This document shows, piece by piece, positions 1 through 7,285 of a stretch of 64,000 bases of DNA. This DNA is from Flavobacteriales bacterium UBA7468 (GTDB lineage Bacteria; Bacteroidota; Bacteroidia; Flavobacteriales_D; Crocinitomicaceae). Where the stretch lies: contig DLPC01000026.1 of NCBI GenBank assembly GCA_002478565.1, positions 1 to 64,000 on the forward strand, written 5' to 3'. The position numbers and the translations under genes are program-made. How positions within the stretch are numbered: the first letter of the stretch is position 1; the number at the start of each line of letters is the position of its first letter. The notes below the pieces were generated by a model. It was given only the letters and a program-made list of their open reading frames with translations. It was not told the DNA's origin and did no database searches.

Positions 1-719
1 TTCTTCTTTCTTTTGAATGACGCTGGCTTGCGATCACCTCCTTGGTTGTTAGCACCACCGGCGTTCATGCCGATATTTGGAGCTAAATCGCGTTTGCCAT
101 AAACTTCGCCACGGCAAATCCAAACTTTCACACCAATACGACCGTATGTTGTGTGTGCCTCAGATACTGCGTAGTCGATGTCTGCGCGGAATGTATGTAA
201 AGGTGTACGACCGTCTTTGTACATTTCTGTACGTGCCATTTCAGCACCATTTAAACGACCAGAGATCTTTACTTTGATTCCTTCAGCACCCATTCTCATC
301 GTACCGGCGATAGCCATTTTAATTGCACGACGGAAAGAAATACGAGCTTCTAATTGACGAGAGATGCCATCAGCAACTAAGCGCGCATCTAATTCAGGAC
401 GCTTCACTTCGAAGATGTTGATTTGAATCTCTTTCTTCGTCAATTTCTTTAATTCTTCTTTTAGTTTGTCAACTTCTTGACCACCTTTTCCGATGATGAC
501 ACCAGGGCGAGCAGTGTTGATAGTTACTGTAACTAGTTTAAGGGTACGCTCGATAATGATCTTAGCGATGCTAGCTTTTGCTAGACGAGCGTTCAAGTAA
601 CGACGAATTTGATCGTCTTCAACGATTTTGTCTTTGTAATCGTTACCTCCGTACCAGTTTGATTCCCATCCGTGGATGTAACCAAGTCTATTACCTATTG
701 GATTTGTTTTTTGTCCCAT
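1..719 (-). CDS. rpsC: 30S ribosomal protein S3 (3' end outside window)
   Basis: Small-subunit protein S3 of the 30S head, at the mRNA entry channel. The frame opens at 719 with MGQKTNPIGNRLG, the standard S3 start, and the KH-domain loop GKGG is at residues 77-80. 239 codons are visible, ending in a Gly/Asn/Lys-rich tail, with no stop before base 1, so the last residues lie outside the window. It is the most distal visible gene of the ribosomal operon, 9 nt after rplV. Its identity is not in doubt. Confidence 0.97.
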   Translation of the reverse strand, partial: MGQKTNPIGNRLGYIHGWESNWYGGNDYKDKIVEDDQIRRYLNARLAKASIAKIIIERTLKLVTVTINTARPGVIIGKGGQEVDKLKEELKKLTKKEIQINIFEVKRPELDARLVADGISRQLEARISFRRAIKMAIAGTMRMGAEGIKVKISGRLNGAEMARTEMYKDGRTPLHTFRADIDYAVSEAHTTYGRIGVKVWICRGEVYGKRDLAPNIGMNAGGANNQGGDRKPASFKRKK

Positions 720-728
720 TTCTTCTAG

Positions 729-1124
729 TTATTTTGTACCATCTACTACGATCGTCACGTGGTTCGATCTTTTTCTAATTCTGTGTGCACGACCTTGTGG
801 TGCTGGTTGAATGCGTTTTAGCATTGTACCACATCCTACTTCAATGCGACTCACAACCAAAGTTTCTTGGCTGATGTCTGCACCCTCGTTTTTTTGCTCC
901 CAGTTTGCAATAGCAGAACGGAGTAATTTACCGAGACTCGTAGAGGCATCTTTACTATTGAATTGAAGAATGTTTAAAGCCTTATTGACTTCAACACCAC
1001 GGATCAAATCAGCCACCATTCTCATCTTACGAGGAGAAATAGGTGAATCATTCAAGCGCGCAATGGCCATTGACTTCTTATTTTCTTTCAGCTCTTCAGC
1101 TTTTAAGCGTTTTCTAGCTCCCAT
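729..1124 (-). CDS. rplV: 50S ribosomal protein L22
   Basis: L22 binds 23S rRNA and its beta-hairpin lines the peptide exit tunnel. The 131 residues include the family patterns SPRKMRMVADLIRG near the N-terminus and the C-terminal hairpin with RIQPAPQGRAHRIRKRSNH. It has a short N-terminal extension (MGARKRLKAEELKEN) compared with the E. coli protein of about 110 residues, usual in Bacteroidota. It lies between rpsS (14 nt upstream) and rpsC (9 nt downstream), the conserved S10-operon order. Confidence 0.97.
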   Translation of the reverse strand: MGARKRLKAEELKENKKSMAIARLNDSPISPRKMRMVADLIRGVEVNKALNILQFNSKDASTSLGKLLRSAIANWEQKNEGADISQETLVVSRIEVGCGTMLKRIQPAPQGRAHRIRKRSNHVTIVVDGTK

Positions 1125-1138
1125 GACTGTAATAATTC

Positions 1139-1417
1139 TTAACGTTTCTTATCTTTTTTATTACCGGCGTGTCCACGGAAGTTACGGGTAGGGGAGAATT
1201 CTCCTAGTTTATGACCTACCATGTTTTCCGTTACGAATACAGGAATGAACTTGTTACCGTTGTGAACGGCAAAGGTCAAACCAACAAATTCCGGAGTAAT
1301 CGTGGATGCTCGTGACCATGTTTTGATAACAGCCTTGCTGCTAGACGCTTGAGCATCGTCAACTCGTTTCATCAACTTATAGTGAACAAACGGTGGTTTC
1401 TTTAATGAACGACTCAT
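1139..1417 (-). CDS. rpsS: 30S ribosomal protein S19
   Basis: S19 is a 92-residue protein of the 30S head that contacts S13 and the A-site region. It starts MSRSLKKPPFVHYKL and contains the S19 signature around KLGEFSPTRNFRGHAG with the basic tail NKKDKKR. Its length is normal for the family. The gene is 7 nt after rplB and 14 nt before rplV, co-transcribed in the S10 part of the operon. Confidence 0.97.
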   Translation of the reverse strand: MSRSLKKPPFVHYKLMKRVDDAQASSSKAVIKTWSRASTITPEFVGLTFAVHNGNKFIPVFVTENMVGHKLGEFSPTRNFRGHAGNKKDKKR

Positions 1418-1424
1418 ACCTTAA

Positions 1425-2249
1425 TTATTTCTTTCTTCTTTCTACAATAAACTTATCGGAATACTTGCGCTTAGATCTTGTTTTAAATCCTTTAGCAGGC
1501 ATACCATTTCTTGAACGTGGGTGACCACCGGCATTACGGCCTTCACCACCACCCATCGGGTGATCAACTGGGTTCATCACAACACCACGTACACGTGGAC
1601 GACGACCCAACCAACGAGAACGTCCTGCTTTACCTGAGACAACAAGATTGTGCTCAGCGTTAGAGACAGAACCAATTGTAGCAAGACATGTGGTAAGAAT
1701 CATTCTTGTTTCACCAGATGGCATTTTTACGATTGCGTATTTTCCATCACGTGCATTCAATTGTGCATAAGTACCAGCACCACGAGCGATGATTCCACCG
1801 TTTCCTGGCTTCAATTCAATATTGTGAATCACAGTACCGAGTGGAATATCAGATAAAAACATTGCGTGACCTACGTTAGGGGTAGCGTTTTTACCAGAAA
1901 GAATTACATCACCTACTTTTAATCCGTTAGGAGCAATGATGTAACGTTTCTCACCATCAGCATAAAATAACAATGCGATGTTAGCTGTACGATTTGGATC
2001 GTATTCAATAGATTTTACGGTAGCAGGAACATCAAACTTTTCGCGTTTGAAGTCAATGACACGGTATCTTTGTTTGTGACCACCACCAAGGTAACGCATG
2101 GTCATACGACCGTCGTTGTTACGTCCACCTGATTTTTTCATCGGGGCCAACAAACTCTTCTCTGGGGTCGCTTTAGTAAGCTCTGCAAAATCAGTAGCTA
2201 CTTTATGGCGCTGACCCGGAGTTGTTGGTTTAAATTTTTTCAAACTCAT
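1425..2249 (-). CDS. rplB: 50S ribosomal protein L2
   Basis: L2 is a primary 23S rRNA binding protein needed for subunit association and the peptidyl transferase centre. At 274 residues it has the usual length. It carries the C-terminal signature MNPVDHPMGGGEGR, with the conserved His close to the peptidyl transferase centre, then the basic RSRNGMPAKGFKTRSKRK tail. The N-terminus MSLKKFKPTTPGQRHK is typical of Bacteroidota L2. It sits between rplW (9 nt) and rpsS (7 nt). Confidence 0.98.
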   Translation of the reverse strand: MSLKKFKPTTPGQRHKVATDFAELTKATPEKSLLAPMKKSGGRNNDGRMTMRYLGGGHKQRYRVIDFKREKFDVPATVKSIEYDPNRTANIALLFYADGEKRYIIAPNGLKVGDVILSGKNATPNVGHAMFLSDIPLGTVIHNIELKPGNGGIIARGAGTYAQLNARDGKYAIVKMPSGETRMILTTCLATIGSVSNAEHNLVVSGKAGRSRWLGRRPRVRGVVMNPVDHPMGGGEGRNAGGHPRSRNGMPAKGFKTRSKRKYSDKFIVERRKK

Positions 2250-2258
2250 GGTTAAACA

Positions 2259-2555
2259 TTAATAATTGTTAAATAAATCAATGGTTTCACCATCTGCTAT
2301 CGTTACTACAGCCTTCTTCCATTGTTTGCTTTTTTGCTCAACAATGCCTTTATTCGTGTACTTCACAGAGGATACCCCACCACCATAATTTAATGTATGA
2401 ACATCTGTGACATGTACTCCATACATCTTTTCGATGGCATTTTTAATTTCGATCTTATTGGCCTTACGGTCAACTTCAAAAGTGAAGCGATTAGATAGCT
2501 CGCTCAATTTTGTTGCTTTTTCCGTAATAACCGGCTTCTTGATAATTGTTTGCAT
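2259..2555 (-). CDS. rplW: 50S ribosomal protein L23
   Basis: L23 lies at the exit of the ribosomal tunnel and is the docking site for trigger factor and SRP. The 98-residue protein starts with IIKKPVITEKATKLSE and has the RKANKIEIKNAIEKMYGV core that marks the family. Trigger factor, its binding partner, is encoded at 35170 in the same window. It is spaced 5 nt from rplD and 9 nt from rplB. Confidence 0.96.
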   Translation of the reverse strand: MQTIIKKPVITEKATKLSELSNRFTFEVDRKANKIEIKNAIEKMYGVHVTDVHTLNYGGGVSSVKYTNKGIVEQKSKQWKKAVVTIADGETIDLFNNY

Positions 2556-2560
2556 AACGC

Positions 2561-3184
2561 TTAGTTAAGAATCGTTTGAATTTTCTCAATAGAGCTTTCA
2601 GCCAAAATCACTTTTGAAGCATTTAATACATCATAAGTGTTAAAGGAATCAGCTGTTACGACTTTTACGCGTCCAAGGTTACGTGCAGCGAGGTAAACGC
2701 TATCCGTTTTTTCACCAAGGATGAAAAGTACTTTTTGGTTCTCAAGATTTAAAGAAGCAAGCAATGATTTGAAATCTTTTGTTTTTGCTTCCATGTTGAG
2801 ATCTTGGATGACCATCAAGGAATCATTTTTAGCTTTGAAAGAAAATGCTGATTTTCTAGCCAAACGCTTTAATTTAAGATTTAACTTGAAGTGGTAGTTA
2901 CGTGGACGTGGTCCGAAAATACGACCACCACCAACACGTGTACCAGATTTTGCACTACCTGCACGAGCTCCACCAGTTCCCTTTTGACGCTTCAGTTTCT
3001 TAGTAGATCCTGCGATCTCGTTACGTTCTTTAGCTTTGTGGGTTCCTTGACGCTTGTTAGCAAGGTGTTGTTTGACATCCAAGTAAATGGCGTGGTTGTT
3101 TGGTTCAATTCCAAACACCTCTTCTGAAAGGGTTACTGACTTCGCAGTAGCTGTTCCTTTTGAATCGTAGATCTTCAGTTTCAT
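2561..3184 (-). CDS. rplD: 50S ribosomal protein L4
   Basis: L4 is an early-assembly 23S rRNA binder whose extended loop forms part of the tunnel constriction. The loop is visible as a basic Gly/Arg stretch (KGTGGARAGSAKSGTRVGGG, about residues 69-88) followed by RIFGPRPRNYHF. The 207 residues fit the family. The start codon overlaps the rplC stop by one base (TAATG), which suggests translational coupling. E. coli L4 represses its own operon; nothing in this sequence shows that here. Confidence 0.97.
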   Translation of the reverse strand: MKLKIYDSKGTATAKSVTLSEEVFGIEPNNHAIYLDVKQHLANKRQGTHKAKERNEIAGSTKKLKRQKGTGGARAGSAKSGTRVGGGRIFGPRPRNYHFKLNLKLKRLARKSAFSFKAKNDSLMVIQDLNMEAKTKDFKSLLASLNLENQKVLFILGEKTDSVYLAARNLGRVKVVTADSFNTYDVLNASKVILAESSIEKIQTILN

Positions 3185-3798
3185 TACTTGATAATTGTTA
3201 CGGTTGAACCATTTGCACCAGGAATCGATCCTTTAATGATCAAGAGATTCTTGTCTGCAATTACCTTTAAAATTTGAAGGTTAGCCATCTTGCGTTGTTT
3301 GTTACCCATTTGGCCCGCCATGCGCATTCCTTTGAATACACGAGCAGGGTAGGAACAAGCACCAATTGAACCTGGTGCACGAAGACGGTTGTGCTGACCG
3401 TGTGTAGATTGTCCAACACCACCAAAACCGTGGCGACGAACAACCCCTTGGAAACCTTTACCTTTTGTAGTTCCGGTTACGTCAACGAATTCTCCTTCTT
3501 CAAAGATGTTAACTTCAATGGCATCACCCAAATTCGCGGCATCAAAGCCTTTGAATTCAACCAATTTGGCTTTAGGAGCCGTGTTTGCTTTTTTGAAATG
3601 ACCTTTCAATGCATTGGGTGTGTTCTTTTCTTTGCGAACACCGAATCCCAACTGAACTGCATCGTAACCATCCCTGTCTTGTGTCTTCACTTGCGTTACG
3701 ACACAAGGACCAGCTTCAATAACTGTGCATGGCAATGATTTGCCCTCAGCACTAAAGATGCTAGTCATCCCGATTTTGCGTCCAATAATTCCTGGCAT
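3184..3798 (-). CDS. rplC: 50S ribosomal protein L3
   Basis: L3 is an assembly-initiator protein that reaches the peptidyl transferase centre. The 204 residues begin MPGIIGRKIGMTSIF and include the highly conserved segment TKGKGFQGVVRRHGFGG, followed by SIGACSYPARVFKGMRMAGQMG. In gamma-proteobacteria a Gln in this region is methylated by PrmB; I did not test this here. The stop overlaps the rplD start by one base, and rpsJ is 18 nt upstream. Confidence 0.97.
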   Translation of the reverse strand: MPGIIGRKIGMTSIFSAEGKSLPCTVIEAGPCVVTQVKTQDRDGYDAVQLGFGVRKEKNTPNALKGHFKKANTAPKAKLVEFKGFDAANLGDAIEVNIFEEGEFVDVTGTTKGKGFQGVVRRHGFGGVGQSTHGQHNRLRAPGSIGACSYPARVFKGMRMAGQMGNKQRKMANLQILKVIADKNLLIIKGSIPGANGSTVTIIK

Positions 3799-3816
3799 AT
3801 ACTAGTTGTTAAAAAA

Positions 3817-4122
3817 TTACACTTTGATTTCTACGTCAACTCCACTAGGAAGCTCTAACTTCATGAGGGCATCTACAGTTTTTGATGAACTACTGTAGAT
3901 ATCCATGAGGCGCTTGTAAGCACACAATTCGAATTGCTCACGTGCCTTTTTGTTTACGTGTGGTGAACGTAGGACGGTGTAAATTCTTTTGTGTGTAGGA
4001 AGTGGAATAGGACCGCTTACTACTGCTCCTGTAGATTTAACTGTTTTTACGATTTTCTCTGCTGATTTATCGAGCAAATTGTGATCGTATGATTTTAATT
4101 TTATTCTGATTTTTTGGCTCAT
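3817..4122 (-). CDS. rpsJ: 30S ribosomal protein S10
   Basis: S10 is a 30S head protein that also serves as the NusE antitermination factor. It has 101 residues with the standard IRIKLKSYDHNLLDKSAEKIV N-terminal half and the PLPTHKRIYTVLRSPHVNKKAREQFE loop. The gene is 24 nt after fusA, with no sign of a separate promoter or terminator between them, so the str and S10 blocks appear fused. No tuf gene lies between fusA and rpsJ, as is common in this phylum. Confidence 0.97.
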   Translation of the reverse strand: MSQKIRIKLKSYDHNLLDKSAEKIVKTVKSTGAVVSGPIPLPTHKRIYTVLRSPHVNKKAREQFELCAYKRLMDIYSSSSKTVDALMKLELPSGVDVEIKV

Positions 4123-4146
4123 CTGCTTAACTTTTTATGCTTTGAC

Positions 4147-6240
4147 TTAACCTTTTGATTTTGCTACTACGTCATCTGAAATGTTTCTTGGCGCTTCAGC
4201 ATAGTGTGAAAACTCCATAGAAGAACTTGCACGACCTGAAGTGATGGTACGCAACTGCGTTACATAACCAAACATTTCTGATAATGGAACGTCAGCTTTC
4301 AAAACTTTCGCACCATTGCGGTCATCCATTCCTTTCATCATACCACGACGACGGTTGAGGTCACCAACGACGTCACCCATGTTTTCTTCAGGGGTAACTA
4401 CTTCTAATTTCATGATTGGTTCAAGAAGGATTGGGCTACAGTTTTTCAAAGCAGCACGGTAAGCCATCTTGGCACATAATTCAAATGATAAAGAGTCGGA
4501 GTCAACGTTATGGTAAGAACCATCAATCAATTCTACAACCAATGCATCAATTGGGAAGCCAGCCAATACACCATTTTTCATGGAATCTTTGAAGCCTTTT
4601 TCAACCGATGGAATAAATTCACGTGGAATGTTACCTCCTTTGATGCTATTAATAAATTCTAGACCGGTTTTCTCTTCGTTGGTTTGAGCTGAAATCTTAA
4701 CGTAGATGTCGGCAAATTTACCACGACCACCTGATTGTTTTTTGTAAACTTCGCGGTGTTCAGTGCTTCCGGTAATTGCCTCACGGTAAGCTACCTGAGG
4801 TGCACCTTGATTTACTTCTACTTTGAATTCACGCTTCAAACGATCGATGATGATTTCAAGGTGAAGCTCACCCATACCTGAAATGATCGTTTGTCCGGTT
4901 TCTTCGTCTGTATTTACACGGAAAGTTGGATCTTCTTCAGAAAGTTTTGACAAACCAATAGAAAGACGATCTGTGTCTGCCTGTGTTTTAGGCTCAATTG
5001 CCAAACCAATTACTGGTTCAGGGAAGTCCATAGACTCAAGAATGATAGGAGCGTTTTCAGCACAAAGCGTATCACCAGTTTTGATGTCTTTGAAACCTAC
5101 AACCGCACCGATATCACCAGCACCTAGTTCAGGAATTTGGTTTTGTTTGTTCGCGTGCATTTGGAAGATACGAGAAATACGCTCTTTACTGTCTGAACGA
5201 GTGTTCAATACGTAAGAACCTGCTTCAAGTTTTCCAGAGTAGGCACGAACGAAACACAAACGACCTACAAACGGGTCAGTAGCGATTTTAAATGCAAGTG
5301 CTGAGAATGGCTCATCGTAAGATGGCTTACGAGTAACTTCTTGATCAGTTTTAGGGTTGGTACCGGTAATTCCGTCAACGTCAAGTGGCGAAGGAAGGAT
5401 TTCCATAACCATGTCAAGCATCGCTTGTACACCTTTATTCTTAAATGAAGAACCACACATCATTGGAACTACTTTACCAGCGATGGTAGCTTGACGCAAT
5501 GCGTCGAGGATTTCACGTTCTGTTAAAGAGTTTTCATCTTCAAAGAATTTCTCCATGAGGTTTTCGTCGAATTCAGCAACTGCTTCTAATAATTCAGAAC
5601 GCAATTGACGCGCTTCGTCGATGATGTCAGCAGGGATTTCAACTTCTTGGAATGTCATACCCATGTCGTGCTCGTTCCAAACGATACCTCTCCAGTTGAT
5701 CAAGTCAACCACACCTTTGAAGTTATCTTCTTCACCGATGTTGATTTGAAGTGGAAGCGCGTGGCTGCCTAACATTTCTTTTACTTGGCGACAAACCATT
5801 AAGAAGTCTGCTCCTTGGCGGTCCATTTTGTTAACGAAACCAATACGTGGTACGTTGTAGTTGTTTGCCAAACGCCAGTTAGTCTCAGATTGTGGTTCAA
5901 CACCATCAACTGCAGAGAATAAGAATACCAAACCATCAAGAACGCGTAGTGAACGGTTTACTTCAACAGTAAAGTCAACGTGTCCTGGGGTGTCGATAAT
6001 GTTAACGTGATATTTTTGACCGCGGTAGTTCCAATCTAGGGTAGTAGCAGCAGAGGTAATGGTAATACCACGCTCTTGTTCTTGCTCCATCCAGTCCATT
6101 GTAGCTGCTCCGTCGTGAACTTCACCGATTTTGTGGCTTACACCACCATAGTAAAGGATACGTTCAGTTGTCGTGGTCTTGCCAGCATCGATGTGAGCTG
6201 CAATACCAATGTTTCTTGTGAATTTTAAATCTCTTGACAT
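4147..6240 (-). CDS. fusA: Translation elongation factor G
   Basis: EF-G is the GTPase that drives ribosomal translocation and, with RRF, recycling. The 697 residues show the G1 motif AHIDAGKTT near residue 15, the switch II motif DTPGHVDF, and NKMDRQGADF for guanine recognition. Domains II-V follow, including GMGELHLEIIIDRL and the domain IV GGRGKFADIYVK region. The length matches bacterial EF-G. It is 3 nt after rpsG and 24 nt before rpsJ. The tight placement supports the housekeeping EF-G rather than an EF-G2 paralogue. Confidence 0.98.
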   Translation of the reverse strand: MSRDLKFTRNIGIAAHIDAGKTTTTERILYYGGVSHKIGEVHDGAATMDWMEQEQERGITITSAATTLDWNYRGQKYHVNIIDTPGHVDFTVEVNRSLRVLDGLVFLFSAVDGVEPQSETNWRLANNYNVPRIGFVNKMDRQGADFLMVCRQVKEMLGSHALPLQINIGEEDNFKGVVDLINWRGIVWNEHDMGMTFQEVEIPADIIDEARQLRSELLEAVAEFDENLMEKFFEDENSLTEREILDALRQATIAGKVVPMMCGSSFKNKGVQAMLDMVMEILPSPLDVDGITGTNPKTDQEVTRKPSYDEPFSALAFKIATDPFVGRLCFVRAYSGKLEAGSYVLNTRSDSKERISRIFQMHANKQNQIPELGAGDIGAVVGFKDIKTGDTLCAENAPIILESMDFPEPVIGLAIEPKTQADTDRLSIGLSKLSEEDPTFRVNTDEETGQTIISGMGELHLEIIIDRLKREFKVEVNQGAPQVAYREAITGSTEHREVYKKQSGGRGKFADIYVKISAQTNEEKTGLEFINSIKGGNIPREFIPSVEKGFKDSMKNGVLAGFPIDALVVELIDGSYHNVDSDSLSFELCAKMAYRAALKNCSPILLEPIMKLEVVTPEENMGDVVGDLNRRRGMMKGMDDRNGAKVLKADVPLSEMFGYVTQLRTITSGRASSSMEFSHYAEAPRNISDDVVAKSKG

Positions 6241-6243
6241 TGC

Positions 6244-6714
6244 TTAGAATCTGAAGTGTGAGAATGCTTTGTTAGCTTCAGCCATGCGAAGCGTATCTTC
6301 TTTCTTCTTGAAAGCAGCACCTTCTTCTTTAGAAGCGGCGATGATTTCAGAGGCCAAACGTTGAGCCATTGTTTTTTCGTTACGCTTGCGTGAGTAACCA
6401 ATTAACCATTTCATAGCTAATGATGCCTTACGCTCTTCGCGAACTGGAGTAGGGATTTGGAAAGTTGCTCCACCTACACGGCGTGAACGAACTTCTACAC
6501 TTGGAGTCACATTTTCGATTGCTTTCTTCCAAGTTTCAAGACCATTTGCGTCTTCGATTTTCTTTTCTACGATTTCTAATGCTTCGTAGAATATACGGAA
6601 TGCTAAACTTTTTTTACCGTCTAGCATCAAGTTGTTTACAAATTTTGTAACTACTACCTCGTTAAACTTTGGATCTGGTAGTATCGCAATTTTTTTCGCT
6701 TTTCTTCTTCTCAT
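6244..6714 (-). CDS. rpsG: 30S ribosomal protein S7
   Basis: S7 organises the 16S rRNA 3' domain and touches the E-site tRNA. The 156-residue protein has the PDPKFNEVVVTKFVNNLMLDGKK start, the conserved TPSVEVRSRRVGGATFQIPTPV block and AMKWLIGYSRKRNEKTMAQRLA. It lies 16 nt after rpsL and 3 nt before fusA. In E. coli S7 represses this operon by binding between rpsL and rpsG; the 16-nt gap here is too short for that structure, so control by the same route is unlikely. Confidence 0.97.
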   Translation of the reverse strand: MRRRKAKKIAILPDPKFNEVVVTKFVNNLMLDGKKSLAFRIFYEALEIVEKKIEDANGLETWKKAIENVTPSVEVRSRRVGGATFQIPTPVREERKASLAMKWLIGYSRKRNEKTMAQRLASEIIAASKEEGAAFKKKEDTLRMAEANKAFSHFRF

Positions 6715-6730
6715 GATGTCTAGCTTTTAA

Positions 6731-7108
6731 TTATTTCTGCTTAGGACGTTTTGTACCATACTTAGAACGACGTTGGCTACGGCCTTGTACTCCGGCTGTA
6801 TCCTCGGCACCACGAACGATGTGGTAACGTACCCCAGGTAAATCTTTTACCCTTCCTCCTCGCACAAGTACTAATGAGTGTTCTTGAAGATTGTGGCCTT
6901 CACCACCGATGTAAGCGTTGACTTCTTTTCCATTGGTCAAACGTACACGCGCTACCTTTCGCATGGCCGAGTTCGGCTTTTTAGGAGTTGTCGTGTACAC
7001 ACGAACGCAAACACCTTTGCGTTGTGGACATGAATCAAGCGCAGCAGACTTACTTTTCTTCACTACCGCAGTTCTTCCTTTGCGAACTAATTGTTGAATA
7101 GTTGGCAT
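6731..7108 (-). CDS. rpsL: 30S ribosomal protein S12
   Basis: S12 is the decoding-centre protein of the 30S subunit and the first gene of the operon. The 125 residues contain TTTPKKPNSAMRKVARVRL, with the lysine linked to streptomycin resistance unchanged, and GRVKDLPGVRYH with the Asp that RimO can methylthiolate in other bacteria. A clear promoter (7166-7195) and a leader of about 55 nt with a hairpin precede the ATG at 7108. Confidence 0.98.
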   Translation of the reverse strand: MPTIQQLVRKGRTAVVKKSKSAALDSCPQRKGVCVRVYTTTPKKPNSAMRKVARVRLTNGKEVNAYIGGEGHNLQEHSLVLVRGGRVKDLPGVRYHIVRGAEDTAGVQGRSQRRSKYGTKRPKQK

Positions 7109-7141
7109 AAAATACTCTTGTTTTTATATAATAAATAATAA

Positions 7142-7163
7142 CCCCCAAACGCACTTTGAGGGG
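7142..7163 (-). promoter_or_regulatory. Hairpin at the 5' end of the rpsL operon leader
   Basis: On the minus strand the leader folds as CCCC + CAAA paired with TTTG + GGGG, with one bulged U and a GUGCG loop. The hairpin starts at about the predicted transcription start (promoter -7 box ends at 7166). It is too far from a U-run to look like a simple terminator. It may stabilise the mRNA 5' end or act in feedback; both ideas are inference. Confidence 0.4.
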
Positions 7164-7165
7164 TG

Positions 7166-7195
7166 CAAAGATAACTATATATTTTTATAAACCAA
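7166..7195 (-). promoter_or_regulatory. Promoter of the rpsL ribosomal operon
   Basis: The minus strand reads TTG (7193-7195), a 19-nt spacer, then TATCTTTG (7166-7173). This is an exact match to the Bacteroidota -33/-7 promoter TTG-N17-23-TAnnTTTG. It lies downstream of the terminator at 7237-7268, so the ribosomal operon begins here. Confidence 0.8.
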
Positions 7196-7236
7196 GAACG
7201 TTTGAAAAATATTCAGCTTTTTATTGCTTGATTATC

Positions 7237-7268
7237 AAAAAAAAAGGAACCCGATCTGGATTCCTTTC
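7237..7268 (-). terminator. Intrinsic terminator after the 653-residue exported protein gene
   Basis: Minus-strand RNA forms a GGAAUCC/GGGUUCC stem (one G-U pair, pairing only on this strand) with loop AGAUC, extended by A-U pairs and followed by a run of nine U. It lies 18 nt past the stop at 7286. It closely resembles the terminator at 9276-9307. Confidence 0.85.
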
Positions 7269-7285
7269 ACGTTTTAGCCCATCCT

